This document shows positions 26,819 through 34,592 of a DNA stretch of 64,000 nt, one piece after another. Made by a program: the position numbers and the translations under genes. A model generated the notes under the pieces. That model was not told the DNA's origin. It was given only the letters and a program-made list of their open reading frames with translations, and ran no database searches. The number at the start of each line of letters is the position of its first letter. Within the stretch, counting starts at the first letter, position 1. Source of the DNA: Neoroseomonas eburnea (GTDB lineage: Bacteria > Pseudomonadota > Alphaproteobacteria > Acetobacterales > Acetobacteraceae); NCBI RefSeq assembly GCF_018129005.1, contig NZ_JAAEDL010000011.1, forward strand, positions 105,152 through 169,151. The letters are read 5' to 3'.

Positions 26819-27520
26819 ATGCTGCGCATCGCCCAGGCCGAGTGGGAGGATTGGGGCCGCCAGGTCGCTGCGGCCGCGCCGCAACGCACCGACGCCGCCC
26901 CGCATGGCGCCGAGGCCGATGCCGCCAATTTCCCGCGCGTGCTCGCCTATTGGCGTGCCGTGCCCGAGGGCACCGACCCGATCGCGCGCAACCGTGCGCT
27001 GTATCGCGAAGGCAGCCCGGCGCTGTGGCGGGAGCCCGCCTGGTCGGCGGCCTTCATCTCCTACGTGCTGCGCGGGGCCGGCGTGGATGCGCGCGAATTC
27101 CCGCCTTCCGCCGCGCATGCCTTCTACCTCGATGCGCTGATCGCCGACGCGCAGCGCTTCCCGGCGACCGCGCCCTTCGTCCCGCACGAGGTGACGGAAC
27201 GCGCGCCGCAGGTCGGCGACCTGGTCTGCGCCGACCGCTCCGCCTCGCCGATCACCTCCTGGCGCGAGCGGGCGGTCGACCGGGGCCGCTTCCGGCCGAT
27301 GCATTGCGACATCGTTGTGCGCGTCTCGCCGGGGCGCGTGGAGGCCGTGGGCGGCAATGTGCGCGATGCCGTCACGCTCTCCCGCTTCGAGACCGATGCC
27401 GAGGGGCGCCTTCTTCCCAGACCGGCCGGCGAACCCACATGGTTCGCCGTCCTCGAGAACCGGCTGGGGCGCCTGCCCCCTTGGTCCTCTCCATCCCGCA
27501 ATGAGGGTCCATCCTCGTGA
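26819..27520 (+). CDS. DUF2272 domain protein, probable lipoprotein with a displaced start
   Basis: From this ATG 233 residues remain, covering the whole DUF2272-like domain. Blocks include RIAQAEWEDWG, EPAWSAAFISYVLRGAGVDAREFPPSAAHAFYLDAL, VGDLVCADR, RPMHCDIVVRV and EAVGGNVRDAVTLSRF, a fold related to NlpC/CHAP-type amidases with a probable Cys/His pair. Directly upstream and in frame lies FFLFLGLVACAAPPAPEPP, a lipobox (LVAC) that the protein would normally start with. Between it and the previous gene the only in-frame start is a GTG at 26567, and the intervening DNA is a dispersed repeat. The true start is therefore unresolved. The stop overlaps the next gene (GTGA). Confidence 0.7.
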   Translation: MLRIAQAEWEDWGRQVAAAAPQRTDAAPHGAEADAANFPRVLAYWRAVPEGTDPIARNRALYREGSPALWREPAWSAAFISYVLRGAGVDAREFPPSAAHAFYLDALIADAQRFPATAPFVPHEVTERAPQVGDLVCADRSASPITSWRERAVDRGRFRPMHCDIVVRVSPGRVEAVGGNVRDAVTLSRFETDAEGRLLPRPAGEPTWFAVLENRLGRLPPWSSPSRNEGPSS

Positions 27521-28629
27521 CCGATCTCTTCTCGTCCTTCACGCTGCGCGGCGTCACGCTCAAGAACCGCATCGGCGTCTCGCCCATGTGCATGTACTCG
27601 TGCCGCGACGACGGCGTGCCGACCGACTGGCACCTGGCGCATCTCGTGTCGCGCTCGGTCGGCGGCGCCGGGCTCGTCATCACCGAGGCCTCGGCCGTCG
27701 TGCCGGAAGGCCGCATCACCCCCGCCGATGTCGGCATCTGGAACGACACGCAGGCGACCGCGCATGCGCGCATCGTCGAGGCGATCCACGCGACCGGCGG
27801 CGTGGCCGGCATCCAGATCGCCCATGCCGGGCGCAAGGCGTCGCGCGCGGCGCCCTGGGTCCATGGGCCGGCCGTGCCGTCCTGGACGTGCCATGCGCCA
27901 TCGGCCGAGCCCTTCGAGGGCTTCGCCGTGCCGCATGCGATGACCGAGGCCGAGATCGGCGCCACCATCGCCGCCTTCGCCGAGGGCGCGAAGCGGTCGG
28001 TTCGCGCCGGCTACCGCTTCATCGAGATCCACGGCGCGCATGGCTATCTCTGCCATCAGTTCCTCAGCCCGATCTCCAACCGCCGCAATGATGCCTGGGG
28101 CGGCGATTTCGAGGGCCGCAGCCGCTTCGTGCGGGAAGTGGCCGCGGCCGTGCGCGCGGCGATCCCGGACGACATCGTCCTCGCGCTGCGAATCTCCCAC
28201 ACCGACTGGGTGGAAGGCGGCTGGACGACGGAGGAAAGCGTCGAGCTGTCCCGCCGCATGAAGGCGCTGGGCGTCGACCTGGTGGACGTGTCGTCGGGCG
28301 GGCTCGATGCCGGGCAGAAGATCCCGCTCGGCCCGGGCTACCAGGTGCCGGGGGCGGAGGCGGTGAAGCGCGGCGCCGGCATCCCGGTCGCTGCGGTCGG
28401 GCTGATCACCGAGCCGAAGCAGGCGCAGGACATCCTCACCGAGGGCAAGGCGGACCTGATCCTGCTGGCGCGCGTGCTGCTGCGCGAGCCCTACTGGCCG
28501 ATGCGCGCGGCGGCGGAGCTCGGCCGCGTCGATGCGCTGCATATCCCGCCGCAGTACGAGCGCGGGTGGAACACCCTCGGAAAGTGGACGATGGATCCAG
28601 AGATCGCGGAGCCGATGACGCGCATCTGA
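27517..28629 (+). CDS. NADH:flavin oxidoreductase, Old Yellow Enzyme family (YqjM-like)
   Basis: A 370-residue FMN-dependent ene-reductase. It opens with TDLFSSFTLRGVTLKNRIGVSPMCMYSC (the cysteine of the CMYS motif tunes the flavin in the thermophilic-like YqjM class). HAGRKAS, GYRFIEIHGAHGYLCHQFLSPISNRR and the C-terminal GKADLILLARVLLREPYWP (FMN phosphate) follow. Typical substrates are alpha,beta-unsaturated carbonyls; the natural one is unknown. GTG start overlapping the previous stop, preceded by GAGGGTCC. Confidence 0.93.
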   Translation: MTDLFSSFTLRGVTLKNRIGVSPMCMYSCRDDGVPTDWHLAHLVSRSVGGAGLVITEASAVVPEGRITPADVGIWNDTQATAHARIVEAIHATGGVAGIQIAHAGRKASRAAPWVHGPAVPSWTCHAPSAEPFEGFAVPHAMTEAEIGATIAAFAEGAKRSVRAGYRFIEIHGAHGYLCHQFLSPISNRRNDAWGGDFEGRSRFVREVAAAVRAAIPDDIVLALRISHTDWVEGGWTTEESVELSRRMKALGVDLVDVSSGGLDAGQKIPLGPGYQVPGAEAVKRGAGIPVAAVGLITEPKQAQDILTEGKADLILLARVLLREPYWPMRAAAELGRVDALHIPPQYERGWNTLGKWTMDPEIAEPMTRI

Positions 28630-28955
28630 TACCCATGGCCGCTATTCGCGACCGCTGGCATCCGCCTCTTCGTGCCCTCGGGCGCCGGGCGCAAACCTCC
28701 GGTTTGCCCGGCTTCGCCGGAGCACCGGCGGGCCGCATTCCGGATCCCCGGTCACGTTGCAAGGCAAGGTGACCGGGTGCCCGTCGCGGCCTCGGCACGA
28801 GGCAAGAACTCGTGCCGCTGGCTGAAGGCGGGGCGGAGGGGGCGCTGCCCCTCTGCCTGCCGGGATCGGGCGGCGGGACGGCACCGGGCGCGAAGCGTCT
28901 TGCCGGTCCCGCGCCGACGCCACCATGGTGCGGCACAATCCGGCTGGAGGAAGCG
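28630..28955. repeat. 326-base spacer with a family-4 dispersed repeat
   Basis: Between 28673 and 28822 lie several short hairpins in fixed order: GCAAACCTCCGGTTTGC, CCGGCTTCGCCGG, CACCGGCGGGCCGCATTC and GGCACGAGGCAAGAACTCGTGCC. The same order is found at 55912-56015 and a worn version at 35838-35866. This copy has an additional insert GTCACGTTGCAAGGCAAGGTGAC (itself an inverted repeat GTCAC/GTGAC). The remainder up to the DUF1330 gene shows no supported feature. Confidence 0.75.
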
Positions 28956-29249
28956 ATGCCCGCCTACCTGATCGTGAACATCACCGTGCATGACCGCGAA
29001 GGCTTCGAGGAATACCGCCGGAAGGCGCCCGCGGTCATCGCCGCGCATGGCGGCCGCTACCTGGTGCGCGGCGGCGCGATGGAAGTGATGGAAGGCGACC
29101 CGGGCCTGAACCGTGTCGTCATCCTCGAATTCCCGAGCATGGCAGCGGCGCGCGGCTTCTGCGAAAGCGAGGACTACGCACCGCTGATCGCGCTGCGCCG
29201 CGCCGCCAGCACCGCGCACATCGCGCTGGTGGAAGGCGTGCCGGCATGA
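28956..29249 (+). CDS. DUF1330 domain protein
   Basis: A 97-residue protein of the dimeric alpha/beta (ferredoxin-like) DUF1330 family. It opens MPAYLIVNITVHDREGFEEY and contains APAVIAAHGGRYLVRGGAMEVMEGD and VVILEFPSMAAARGFCESEDYAPLIALRR, all typical. Biochemical function is unknown for the family. The ATG has GGAGGAAGCG directly upstream; a longer in-frame extension runs into repeat DNA and is rejected. Its stop overlaps the start of hemJ. Confidence 0.93.
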   Translation: MPAYLIVNITVHDREGFEEYRRKAPAVIAAHGGRYLVRGGAMEVMEGDPGLNRVVILEFPSMAAARGFCESEDYAPLIALRRAASTAHIALVEGVPA

Positions 29250-29698
29250 CCATCGACGCGCTGGCGCCCTGGTATCTCTGGACCAAGTCCGCGCACCTCG
29301 TCTCCGTCTTCGCCTGGATGGCGGGGCTGTTCTATCTGCCGCGGCTCTACGTCTATCACTGCCAGGTGGCGACAGGTTCCGCGCAGTCGGAACTGTTCAA
29401 GGTGATGGAACGCCGCCTGCTGCGCGCCATCATGAACCCGGCGATGATCTCCGCCTGGATCTTCGGCGTGCTGCTGGTGCTGACGCCGGGCATCGTCGAT
29501 TGGAAGGCGGGCTGGTGGCACGGGAAGATGCTCGGCCTGCTGACCATGACCGTTTTCCACCACGACCTGTCGATCGCACGGAAGAGATTCGAACGGGACG
29601 CCAACAGACGCAGCGAACGCGGCTGGCGCATCGCCAATGAAGTGCCGACGCTCGCGCTGGTGCTGATCGTGGTGATGGTGATCGTGAAGCCGTTTTGA
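29246..29698 (+). CDS. hemJ: Protoporphyrinogen IX oxidase HemJ
   Basis: A 150-residue inner-membrane protein with four hydrophobic helices. It carries the HemJ signature near the N-terminus, YLWTKSAHLVSVFAWMAGLFYLPRLYVYH, including the conserved His in SAHL that ligands heme, and later WWHGKMLGLLTM with the second essential Lys region. HemJ oxidises protoporphyrinogen IX to protoporphyrin IX in most alphaproteobacteria lacking HemG or HemY. Coupled to the DUF1330 gene by ATGA overlap; no other hem gene is in the window. Confidence 0.92.
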   Translation: MTIDALAPWYLWTKSAHLVSVFAWMAGLFYLPRLYVYHCQVATGSAQSELFKVMERRLLRAIMNPAMISAWIFGVLLVLTPGIVDWKAGWWHGKMLGLLTMTVFHHDLSIARKRFERDANRRSERGWRIANEVPTLALVLIVVMVIVKPF

Positions 29699-29704
29699 GG
29701 AAGG

Positions 29705-29837
29705 CGGGGGGAGAAGGGAACTTCTCCCCCCGTACCCCCCTCAACCTTCTTTGGCACCTGGGGACTGACCTCCGATGTCAGTTCCCAGGTGCCAAAGAAG
29801 GAAGGGGGATCGGGGGAGGTTCCCCTCCCCCGACCTT
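29705..29837. repeat. Complete double unit of the family-1 palindromic repeat (BIME-like)
   Basis: The best preserved copy. A GGGGGGAGAAG/CTTCTCCCCCC hairpin begins the element. An inverted repeat with 25-base arms follows (29745-29769 and 29777-29801, 24 of 25 paired, 7-base loop; arm core TTCTTTGGCACCTGGG). A second GGGGGAGG/CCTCCCCC hairpin ends at 29832. The two outer hairpins with the facing arms show that the element is two identical units head to head. It fills the space between the convergent hemJ and LysR genes and may terminate both. Confidence 0.85.
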
Positions 29838-30767
29838 TCACCCCAGGCTCCCCGCGAACCGCTCCGCCAGCCTTTCCCGTCGGAAGGCCTCCGCCACGAA
29901 GTCCACGAAGGCGCGCGTCTTCGCCGGCAGCAGCGTGCGGCTCGCATAGTAGATCGAGATCGGCCCCGCATCGGCGTACCAGCGCGGCACGAGACGAGTG
30001 AGCTCCCCGCTCTCCAGCAACGGCAGCACGTCCGGCACGGCGGTCAAGGCGACGCCAAGGCCGAGCCGCGCCGCCTCCCGCATCGCGGCGGGGTCGTTCA
30101 CCACCACGCCGTCGCGCAGCATCGCGGGCATCTCGGTACCGTCGACGTCGCGCATCATCCAGCGCCGCAGCCGCCCGGTGCGGGTCGAGCGCATGGCAAT
30201 GCCGGCGAATTCCGCGAGCCCGGCGGGATCGGCCGGCGGCACGCGCCCCCGCATGTATGCGGGCGAGGCAACCGCGATGATATGCGCCGGCGCCAGCGCC
30301 CGCGCGACGATACCGGGCGCGAGCTCGAAGCCGCCTCCGATCGCGGCGTCATAGCCCTCGGCGATCAGGTCCACCTGGCGGTTCTCGAAGTGCCATTCGG
30401 GACGGACCAATGGATAGCGGGCGAGGAAGCCCGGCAGCAGCGGCAGGATGTGCGTCACGCCGAAGGTCGGCGCCATGCCGACCTTCAGCACGCCGGCCGG
30501 CGCGCCGTGGCTGCTCGCGGCATCGGCGATGGCGGCCTGAAGCGCTTCCAGCGTGCCGCCGATGGCATGAAGGAAGCGTTCGCCATCCTCGGTCAGCGTC
30601 AGCCGGCGTGTCGAACGCTGGAACAGCCGGATGCCGAGGTTGCGCTCCAGCCTCGCGACATTGCGGCTGACCGCGGCGGGCGTGAGGGCGAGGCGGCGCG
30701 CGGCCGCCGAGAAGCTGCCGCCTTCCGCGCTGCGGACGAAGGATTCGAGGTTGGCGAGGGTCTCCAT
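29838..30767 (-). CDS. LysR-family transcriptional regulator
   Basis: A 309-residue LTTR. The N-terminal winged helix-turn-helix reads METLANLESFVRSAEGGSFS and AAARRLALTPAAVSRNVARLERNLGIRLFQRSTRRLTLTEDG (about residues 20-62). The C-terminal two-lobed effector domain contains LKVGMAPTFGVTHILPLLPGFL and later GLGVALTAVPDVLPLLESG. It belongs to the DsdC/'GcvA-like' family of LTTRs that often control a divergent oxidoreductase. Divergent here from the SnoaL/SDR operon, which is its probable target. Inducer unknown. Confidence 0.93.
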   Translation of the reverse strand: METLANLESFVRSAEGGSFSAAARRLALTPAAVSRNVARLERNLGIRLFQRSTRRLTLTEDGERFLHAIGGTLEALQAAIADAASSHGAPAGVLKVGMAPTFGVTHILPLLPGFLARYPLVRPEWHFENRQVDLIAEGYDAAIGGGFELAPGIVARALAPAHIIAVASPAYMRGRVPPADPAGLAEFAGIAMRSTRTGRLRRWMMRDVDGTEMPAMLRDGVVVNDPAAMREAARLGLGVALTAVPDVLPLLESGELTRLVPRWYADAGPISIYYASRTLLPAKTRAFVDFVAEAFRRERLAERFAGSLG

Positions 30768-30776
30768 CGACAAATC

Positions 30777-30820
30777 TTCAATCTTTGCTTGAAAGTGATT
30801 GCAGAGTTTACTGGCTAAAC
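30777..30820. promoter_or_regulatory. Candidate LysR operator in the divergent intergenic region
   Basis: The 108-base LysR-SnoaL spacer is AT-rich relative to its surroundings and holds two short perfect inverted repeats: TTCAA-N7-TTGAA (30777-30793) and GTTTA-N5-TAAAC (30806-30820). Spacing and position near the LysR start fit recognition and activation half-sites of an autoregulated LTTR. Assignment is by position and symmetry only. Confidence 0.5.
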
Positions 30821-30875
30821 CTGCGCCAATGGATCGGCAAAATCCACTCCAGAGACACCAGCCGGAGTGGCCGAC

Positions 30876-31421
30876 ATGACCCCGACCAGCACGACGAAGA
30901 GCACCCTTCCCGACGCAGGCGCCCTGCCCCGCCGCTTCGCGGTTGGTGCGGCGATCGCCGCGGCGCTCGGCACCCGGGCCGCCTTCGGCGAGCCGGCCGG
31001 GGCGGTGCGGCTGGAAGCGAACAAGGCGGTGATCCGCCGCCTCATCGAAGGCGTGCAGCAGGACGGCGACTTCGACCTGTTCGAGCGCCTCTTCGCCGCG
31101 GACTACGTGGACCACACGCCCTTCGGCGGCTTCCCGCCGAACCGCGACGGCACGCGGGCGATCTACCGGATGTTCCGCGCCGCCTTCCCCGACTGGCGCG
31201 CGGTGATCCACCGCCAGGTGGCCGAGGGTGACCTGGTGACCACCCACAAGACCTATCTCGGCACGCATCGCGGCGCGTTCATGAGCGTCGCGCCGACGGG
31301 CCGGGAAACGACCTTCGACGTCATGGACATCATGCGCGTCCGCGACGGGCGGATCACCGACCACTGGACCGTCGCCGACGGCGCCGGGCTGATCCGCCAG
31401 ATCACCGCCCCGGCCCGCTGA
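30876..31421 (+). CDS. SnoaL-like ester cyclase family protein with Tat-like leader
   Basis: A 181-residue protein. The N-terminus has a short leader with PRRFAVGAAIAAALGTRAAFG. A SnoaL-like NTF2-fold domain follows: NKAVIRRLIEGVQQDGDFDLFERLFAADYVDHTPFGG, MFRAAFPDWRAVIHRQVAEGDLVTTHKTYLGTHRGAFM and FDVMDIMRVRDGRITDHWTVAD. That is the 'ester cyclase' branch of unknown substrate. ATG chosen because GGAG lies 8 bases upstream; a GTG three codons earlier is possible. First gene of a three-gene operon divergent from LysR. Confidence 0.88.
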   Translation: MTPTSTTKSTLPDAGALPRRFAVGAAIAAALGTRAAFGEPAGAVRLEANKAVIRRLIEGVQQDGDFDLFERLFAADYVDHTPFGGFPPNRDGTRAIYRMFRAAFPDWRAVIHRQVAEGDLVTTHKTYLGTHRGAFMSVAPTGRETTFDVMDIMRVRDGRITDHWTVADGAGLIRQITAPAR

Positions 31422-31477
31422 ACGCAGCGGCGCCGCCGGTTCACTCCTTTCCCAACCTCCCGCAAGGAACCACCATC

Positions 31478-32230
31478 ATGTCCGACGCAACACAGCCGCT
31501 CGCCGGCAGGATCGCTCTCGTCACGGGCGGCTCGCGCTCCATCGGCGCCGCCATCGCCAGGCGCCTCGCGGCCGAGGGCGCCGCGGTCGCGATCACCTAC
31601 AGCGCCTCGCCTGCCAAGGCGCACGCCGTGGTGAGGGAGATCGAGGCCGCCGGCGGCCGCGCCATCGCCATCGAGGCCGACGCCGGAAAGCCCGAGGCAG
31701 CGCGCGCCGCGGTGAGCACCACCGTCGAAACCCTCGGCGGCATCGACATCCTGGTCAACAACGCCGGCCTCGGCCTCGGCGGCCCGATCGAGGAGATCGC
31801 CTTCGAGACCTATGAACGCATGGTCGCGGTCAACGTCACCGGCGTCTTCGTCGCGACGCAGGAAGCGGTGCGGCACATGAAGCAGGGCGGGCGGATCATC
31901 CAGATCGGCTCGTCGATGACGCGCTACGCGGCCTTCCCGACCGCCTCGCTCTACACCCTGACCAAGGGCGCGGTGACGGGCTTCAACCGCAGCCTGGCGC
32001 GCGACCTCGGCCCGCGGGGCATCACCGTCAACACGGTGCATCCCGGTCCGACCGACACGGACATGAACCCCGATGGCGGGCCGGTCTCGAAGATCGTCGG
32101 CCCGGGCATGGCGGTGGGCCGCTACGGCAAGCCGGAGGAGATCGCGAATGTCGTCGCCTTCCTCGCCGGCCCCGGCGCTGCCTTCGTCACCGGCGCGGAC
32201 ATCCTCGCCGATGGCGGCTTCACCGCCTGA
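31478..32230 (+). CDS. Short-chain dehydrogenase/reductase
   Basis: A 250-residue classical SDR. The cofactor motif is VTGGSRSIGAAIARRLA (about 15-31), followed by NNAG in DILVNNAGLGLGG, catalytic Ser in QIGSSMTRYA and YxxxK in LYTLTKGAVTGF. PGPTDTDMNPDGG and the ending GAAFVTGADILADGGF are typical of 3-oxoacyl-ACP-reductase-like SDRs. It preferably uses NADP(H), judged by the basic residue after the glycine motif. Second gene of the LysR-linked operon, 56 bases after the SnoaL gene. Confidence 0.93.
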   Translation: MSDATQPLAGRIALVTGGSRSIGAAIARRLAAEGAAVAITYSASPAKAHAVVREIEAAGGRAIAIEADAGKPEAARAAVSTTVETLGGIDILVNNAGLGLGGPIEEIAFETYERMVAVNVTGVFVATQEAVRHMKQGGRIIQIGSSMTRYAAFPTASLYTLTKGAVTGFNRSLARDLGPRGITVNTVHPGPTDTDMNPDGGPVSKIVGPGMAVGRYGKPEEIANVVAFLAGPGAAFVTGADILADGGFTA

Positions 32231-32255
32231 GCCCCGAACGCAAGGAGAAACCACC

Positions 32256-32855
32256 ATGCGCATCGGCATCATCGGCGCCGGCAACATCGGCCGGGCCTTT
32301 GCCGGCATCCTCGCCCGCAAGGGCATCGCCGCCGTCATCGCCAACAGCCGCGGACCGGAAAGCCTGGGCGGCCTGGTCGCGGAACTCGGCCCGTCCATAC
32401 GTGCCGGCACGAAGGAGGAAGCGGCCGCCCAGGACATGGTCCTGGTCGCGGTGAACTGGTCGAAGCTTCCGGGCGCACTTGCGGGCCTGCCGGATTGGGG
32501 CGGGCGCGTCGTCATCGACGCCAACAACCCGATCGAGGCGCCGCTCTTCAGGCCGGCGGACCTGAACGGCCGCGCTTCGAGCGAGGTCGTCGCCGGCATG
32601 TTGCCCGGCGCGCGGCTGGTGAAGGCCTTCAACCACCTGCCGCCGCCGTTGCTGGACGGCGACCCGGCGGCCGAGGGCGGGCGGCGCGTGCTGTTCCTCT
32701 CCGGCGACGACGCCCGTGCGCGGGCCGAGGTGGCCGCGCTGATCGACCGGCTCGGCTTCTTCCCGATCGATCTCGGCACGCTGGCCGCCGGCGCGCGGCT
32801 GGCGCAGTTCCCCGGCGGGCCGCTGCCCGCGCTCAATCTGGTGCGTTTCGGCTGA
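32256..32855 (+). CDS. NADP-dependent oxidoreductase, F420-reductase-like Rossmann protein
   Basis: A 199-residue protein of the NADPH-dependent F420-reductase-like family: MRIGIIGAGNIGRAFAGILA (dinucleotide binding), AVIANSRGPESL (NADP ribose phosphate contact), VVIDANNPIEAP, LVKAFNHLPPPLLDGD and RVLFLSGDDARARAEVAALIDRLGFFPIDLG. Proteobacteria lack F420, so the protein is more likely an NADP-dependent reductase of another substrate. GGAGAAACC precedes the ATG. Third gene of the LysR-linked operon, overlapping functionally with the SDR in redox. Confidence 0.88.
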   Translation: MRIGIIGAGNIGRAFAGILARKGIAAVIANSRGPESLGGLVAELGPSIRAGTKEEAAAQDMVLVAVNWSKLPGALAGLPDWGGRVVIDANNPIEAPLFRPADLNGRASSEVVAGMLPGARLVKAFNHLPPPLLDGDPAAEGGRRVLFLSGDDARARAEVAALIDRLGFFPIDLGTLAAGARLAQFPGGPLPALNLVRFG

Positions 32856-32982
32856 TACGCGGTTCCGGCGTCCGGAGGCGCATGCCCCTTCCCCGCATTG
32901 CCGGCGCAAGGCCTCGGCTGCGGGCCGTCTCGCGAAGCGGCACGGAGGGGCGGGAGCCCATCGGCGCGAAGACTGATCGGTG

Positions 32983-33251
32983 AAGGCCGGAGTGGCGTTG
33001 GCCCCTCCGGACCACCCCACCAAAGCCCTAAGGGCCTTTGGAAACCAGCACCTGGTGCCAGGCGGGGCGGCAGTTCCGCGGCTGCGAAGGGTGCGCCGCG
33101 CCCGAAGCCCGGGAAACCCTCCGGGCGTCCTGCCGGCAGCACGCGTCGCCATATCGGCGCGGCAGTCATGCCCGGCACCAGGTACGGCCGGTCCAGGGTG
33201 CCCTGCACCCTGGCGGGGTGAGGTCCGGAGAGGGGCAGGGCCCCTCTCCGG
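32983..33251. repeat. Dispersed repeat, family 3 (about 270 bases), before the sheath-like gene
   Basis: Starts GGCCGGAGTGGCGTTGGCCCCTCCGG. The core stem-loop CCAAAGCCCTAAGGGCCTTTGG comes next. CAGCACCTGGTGCCAGGCGGGGCGGCAGTTCCGCGGCTGCGAAGGGTGCGCCGCGCCC follows as a longer arm. It ends with CAGGGTGCCCTGCACCCTGGCGGGGTG and a GGAGAGGGGCAGGGCCCCTCTCC hairpin. The element at 48125-48393 has the same parts in the same order. The 402-base spacer 32856-33257 otherwise shows no gene. Confidence 0.8.
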
Positions 33252-33257
33252 CGCGCA

Positions 33258-34490
33258 TCACGGCAGGTTCAGCATCACCCGATGCGCCGCCCCCGGCGTC
33301 CCCTGCGGCAGCCGCGGCCGCAGCCGCGCCGACAGCAGATGCACGCCGGGATGCCCCTTCGCCTCCGGCAATTCCACGCTCGCTTCCGCGAGCGGCCCAC
33401 CCTCGCCGCAGAATCCCGCCAGCCATTCGTTCAGCGCCCGTGCCGCCGCCGCGGCGCCGCGCCCGCGGTGCAGTTCGTGCCGTGCCCGCAGCGCCAGCGC
33501 ATGCAGGAAGCGCCCGGTGCCGAGCACCCAGGGCAGCCGCGCCGCCAGCGCCGCGTCGGAGGTCGCGGCGGAAGCGTGGAAGCGCGGCGGCTTGTGCAGC
33601 GTCGGCGCCAGCAGCACCGCGGCGCGATCCGCCCCGCGCGGGATCAGCAGCGTCAGGCCGAGCGTCGCCAACGCCACCTCCTGCCCGTCCGCGGGATCGC
33701 ATTCCGTCGGCACCGCGCCCACCGGCGGCAGGGCGGGTTCCGTGCCGTCCTCCCGCCCCTCGATCCCGGCGGCCCAGCCTTCGCGGCGGAAGGCCGCGGC
33801 AATGCGCGAGGCCAGCACCCAGCCGCCGCCGGTCCAGCGCGGCGCCCCCTCCCCGCCGCGCGCCAGCACGCGCGGTCCGGCGAGGGCGAGGAAGCGCGCC
33901 TCCTCGCTGTCGCGCAACGCGCGCCAGGCGATGTGGCGCGCGCCCTCATGCACGCGCGCGATGTCGCGCCGGCCCGGCAGCGCCATCCAGTCCGGCAGGT
34001 CGAGCAGCGCCGGGGCGGCATGCGCCACCACCGGTACGAAGGCACCGGCCCCGCAGGCGGCGAGGCCGCGCAGGGCCTGCACCTCCTCCGCCTCGGCGCC
34101 GAAATCCATGTCGGCGAGCAGCAGGCCGAAGGGCTCGCCGCCGCCGAGGCCCTCATCCCAGATCAGCGCGGCGAGGTCGCTGTCCTCCGGATCCGCCGCT
34201 GCGCGCTGGTCGCGGATGACCTCGCGTTTCGTCAGCGGCATCAGCTTCACCACGACCGGCGCCTCGGCCTGCTGCTCGACCAGCCGGTGCAGCGAGCGCC
34301 AGGCCGCCTCCAGCGCGACGAAGCGCGGATGATTGAGAATGGCCGATCGCAGCAGCGCGATGGCGGCATCGACCTTGGCCAATGCGCGCGTCTCCTCGCC
34401 CCCCGCCATGACCTGCGCGGGGCGCGCCGCCTCGGTCGCGGAGAGCACGAGGGCCAGCGGGTCCTCGGCGCCCTGGATGCTGTCGGCCAT
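33258..34490 (-). CDS. Type VI secretion contractile sheath large subunit-like protein (TssC/VipB family), orphan
   Basis: A 410-residue protein resembling TssC. The N-terminal helix pair AIALLRSAILNHPRFVALEAAWRSLHRLV matches the TssC 'hPxFqaLEaxWRGLhyLv' block. VVVKLMPLTKREVIRDQ and LIWDEGLGGGEPFGLLLADMDF match the following strand-helix, and ARLPWVLGTGRFLHALALRARHE matches the 'LPyvlaxsRfaHylkviaRd' block. It is shorter than usual TssC (about 490), missing mainly C-terminal and loop sequence. No tssB or other T6SS gene is nearby, so it is an orphan, either a remnant or a repurposed sheath-fold protein. Confidence 0.75.
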   Translation of the reverse strand: MADSIQGAEDPLALVLSATEAARPAQVMAGGEETRALAKVDAAIALLRSAILNHPRFVALEAAWRSLHRLVEQQAEAPVVVKLMPLTKREVIRDQRAAADPEDSDLAALIWDEGLGGGEPFGLLLADMDFGAEAEEVQALRGLAACGAGAFVPVVAHAAPALLDLPDWMALPGRRDIARVHEGARHIAWRALRDSEEARFLALAGPRVLARGGEGAPRWTGGGWVLASRIAAAFRREGWAAGIEGREDGTEPALPPVGAVPTECDPADGQEVALATLGLTLLIPRGADRAAVLLAPTLHKPPRFHASAATSDAALAARLPWVLGTGRFLHALALRARHELHRGRGAAAAARALNEWLAGFCGEGGPLAEASVELPEAKGHPGVHLLSARLRPRLPQGTPGAAHRVMLNLP

Positions 34491-34592
34491 GCTGTCTCCT
34501 CCGCGGCGGTGCAGGGCAGGGTAGCGCCGCGCGCGGAGCCTGTCCCGCGGCGGCTTGACGCGACGGCGCGCGCCGCGCCCCATGAGTGCGCC

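Noticed and set aside
31253..33208. Open frame inside the family-3 repeat coding an MQGTLDRPYLVPGM-type peptide, with a similar frame at 48034-48453.
   Set aside because: Two copies share the peptide start, but the DNA is better conserved than the protein, there is no ribosome-binding site, and the copies also share non-coding hairpins; treated as repeat, not gene.
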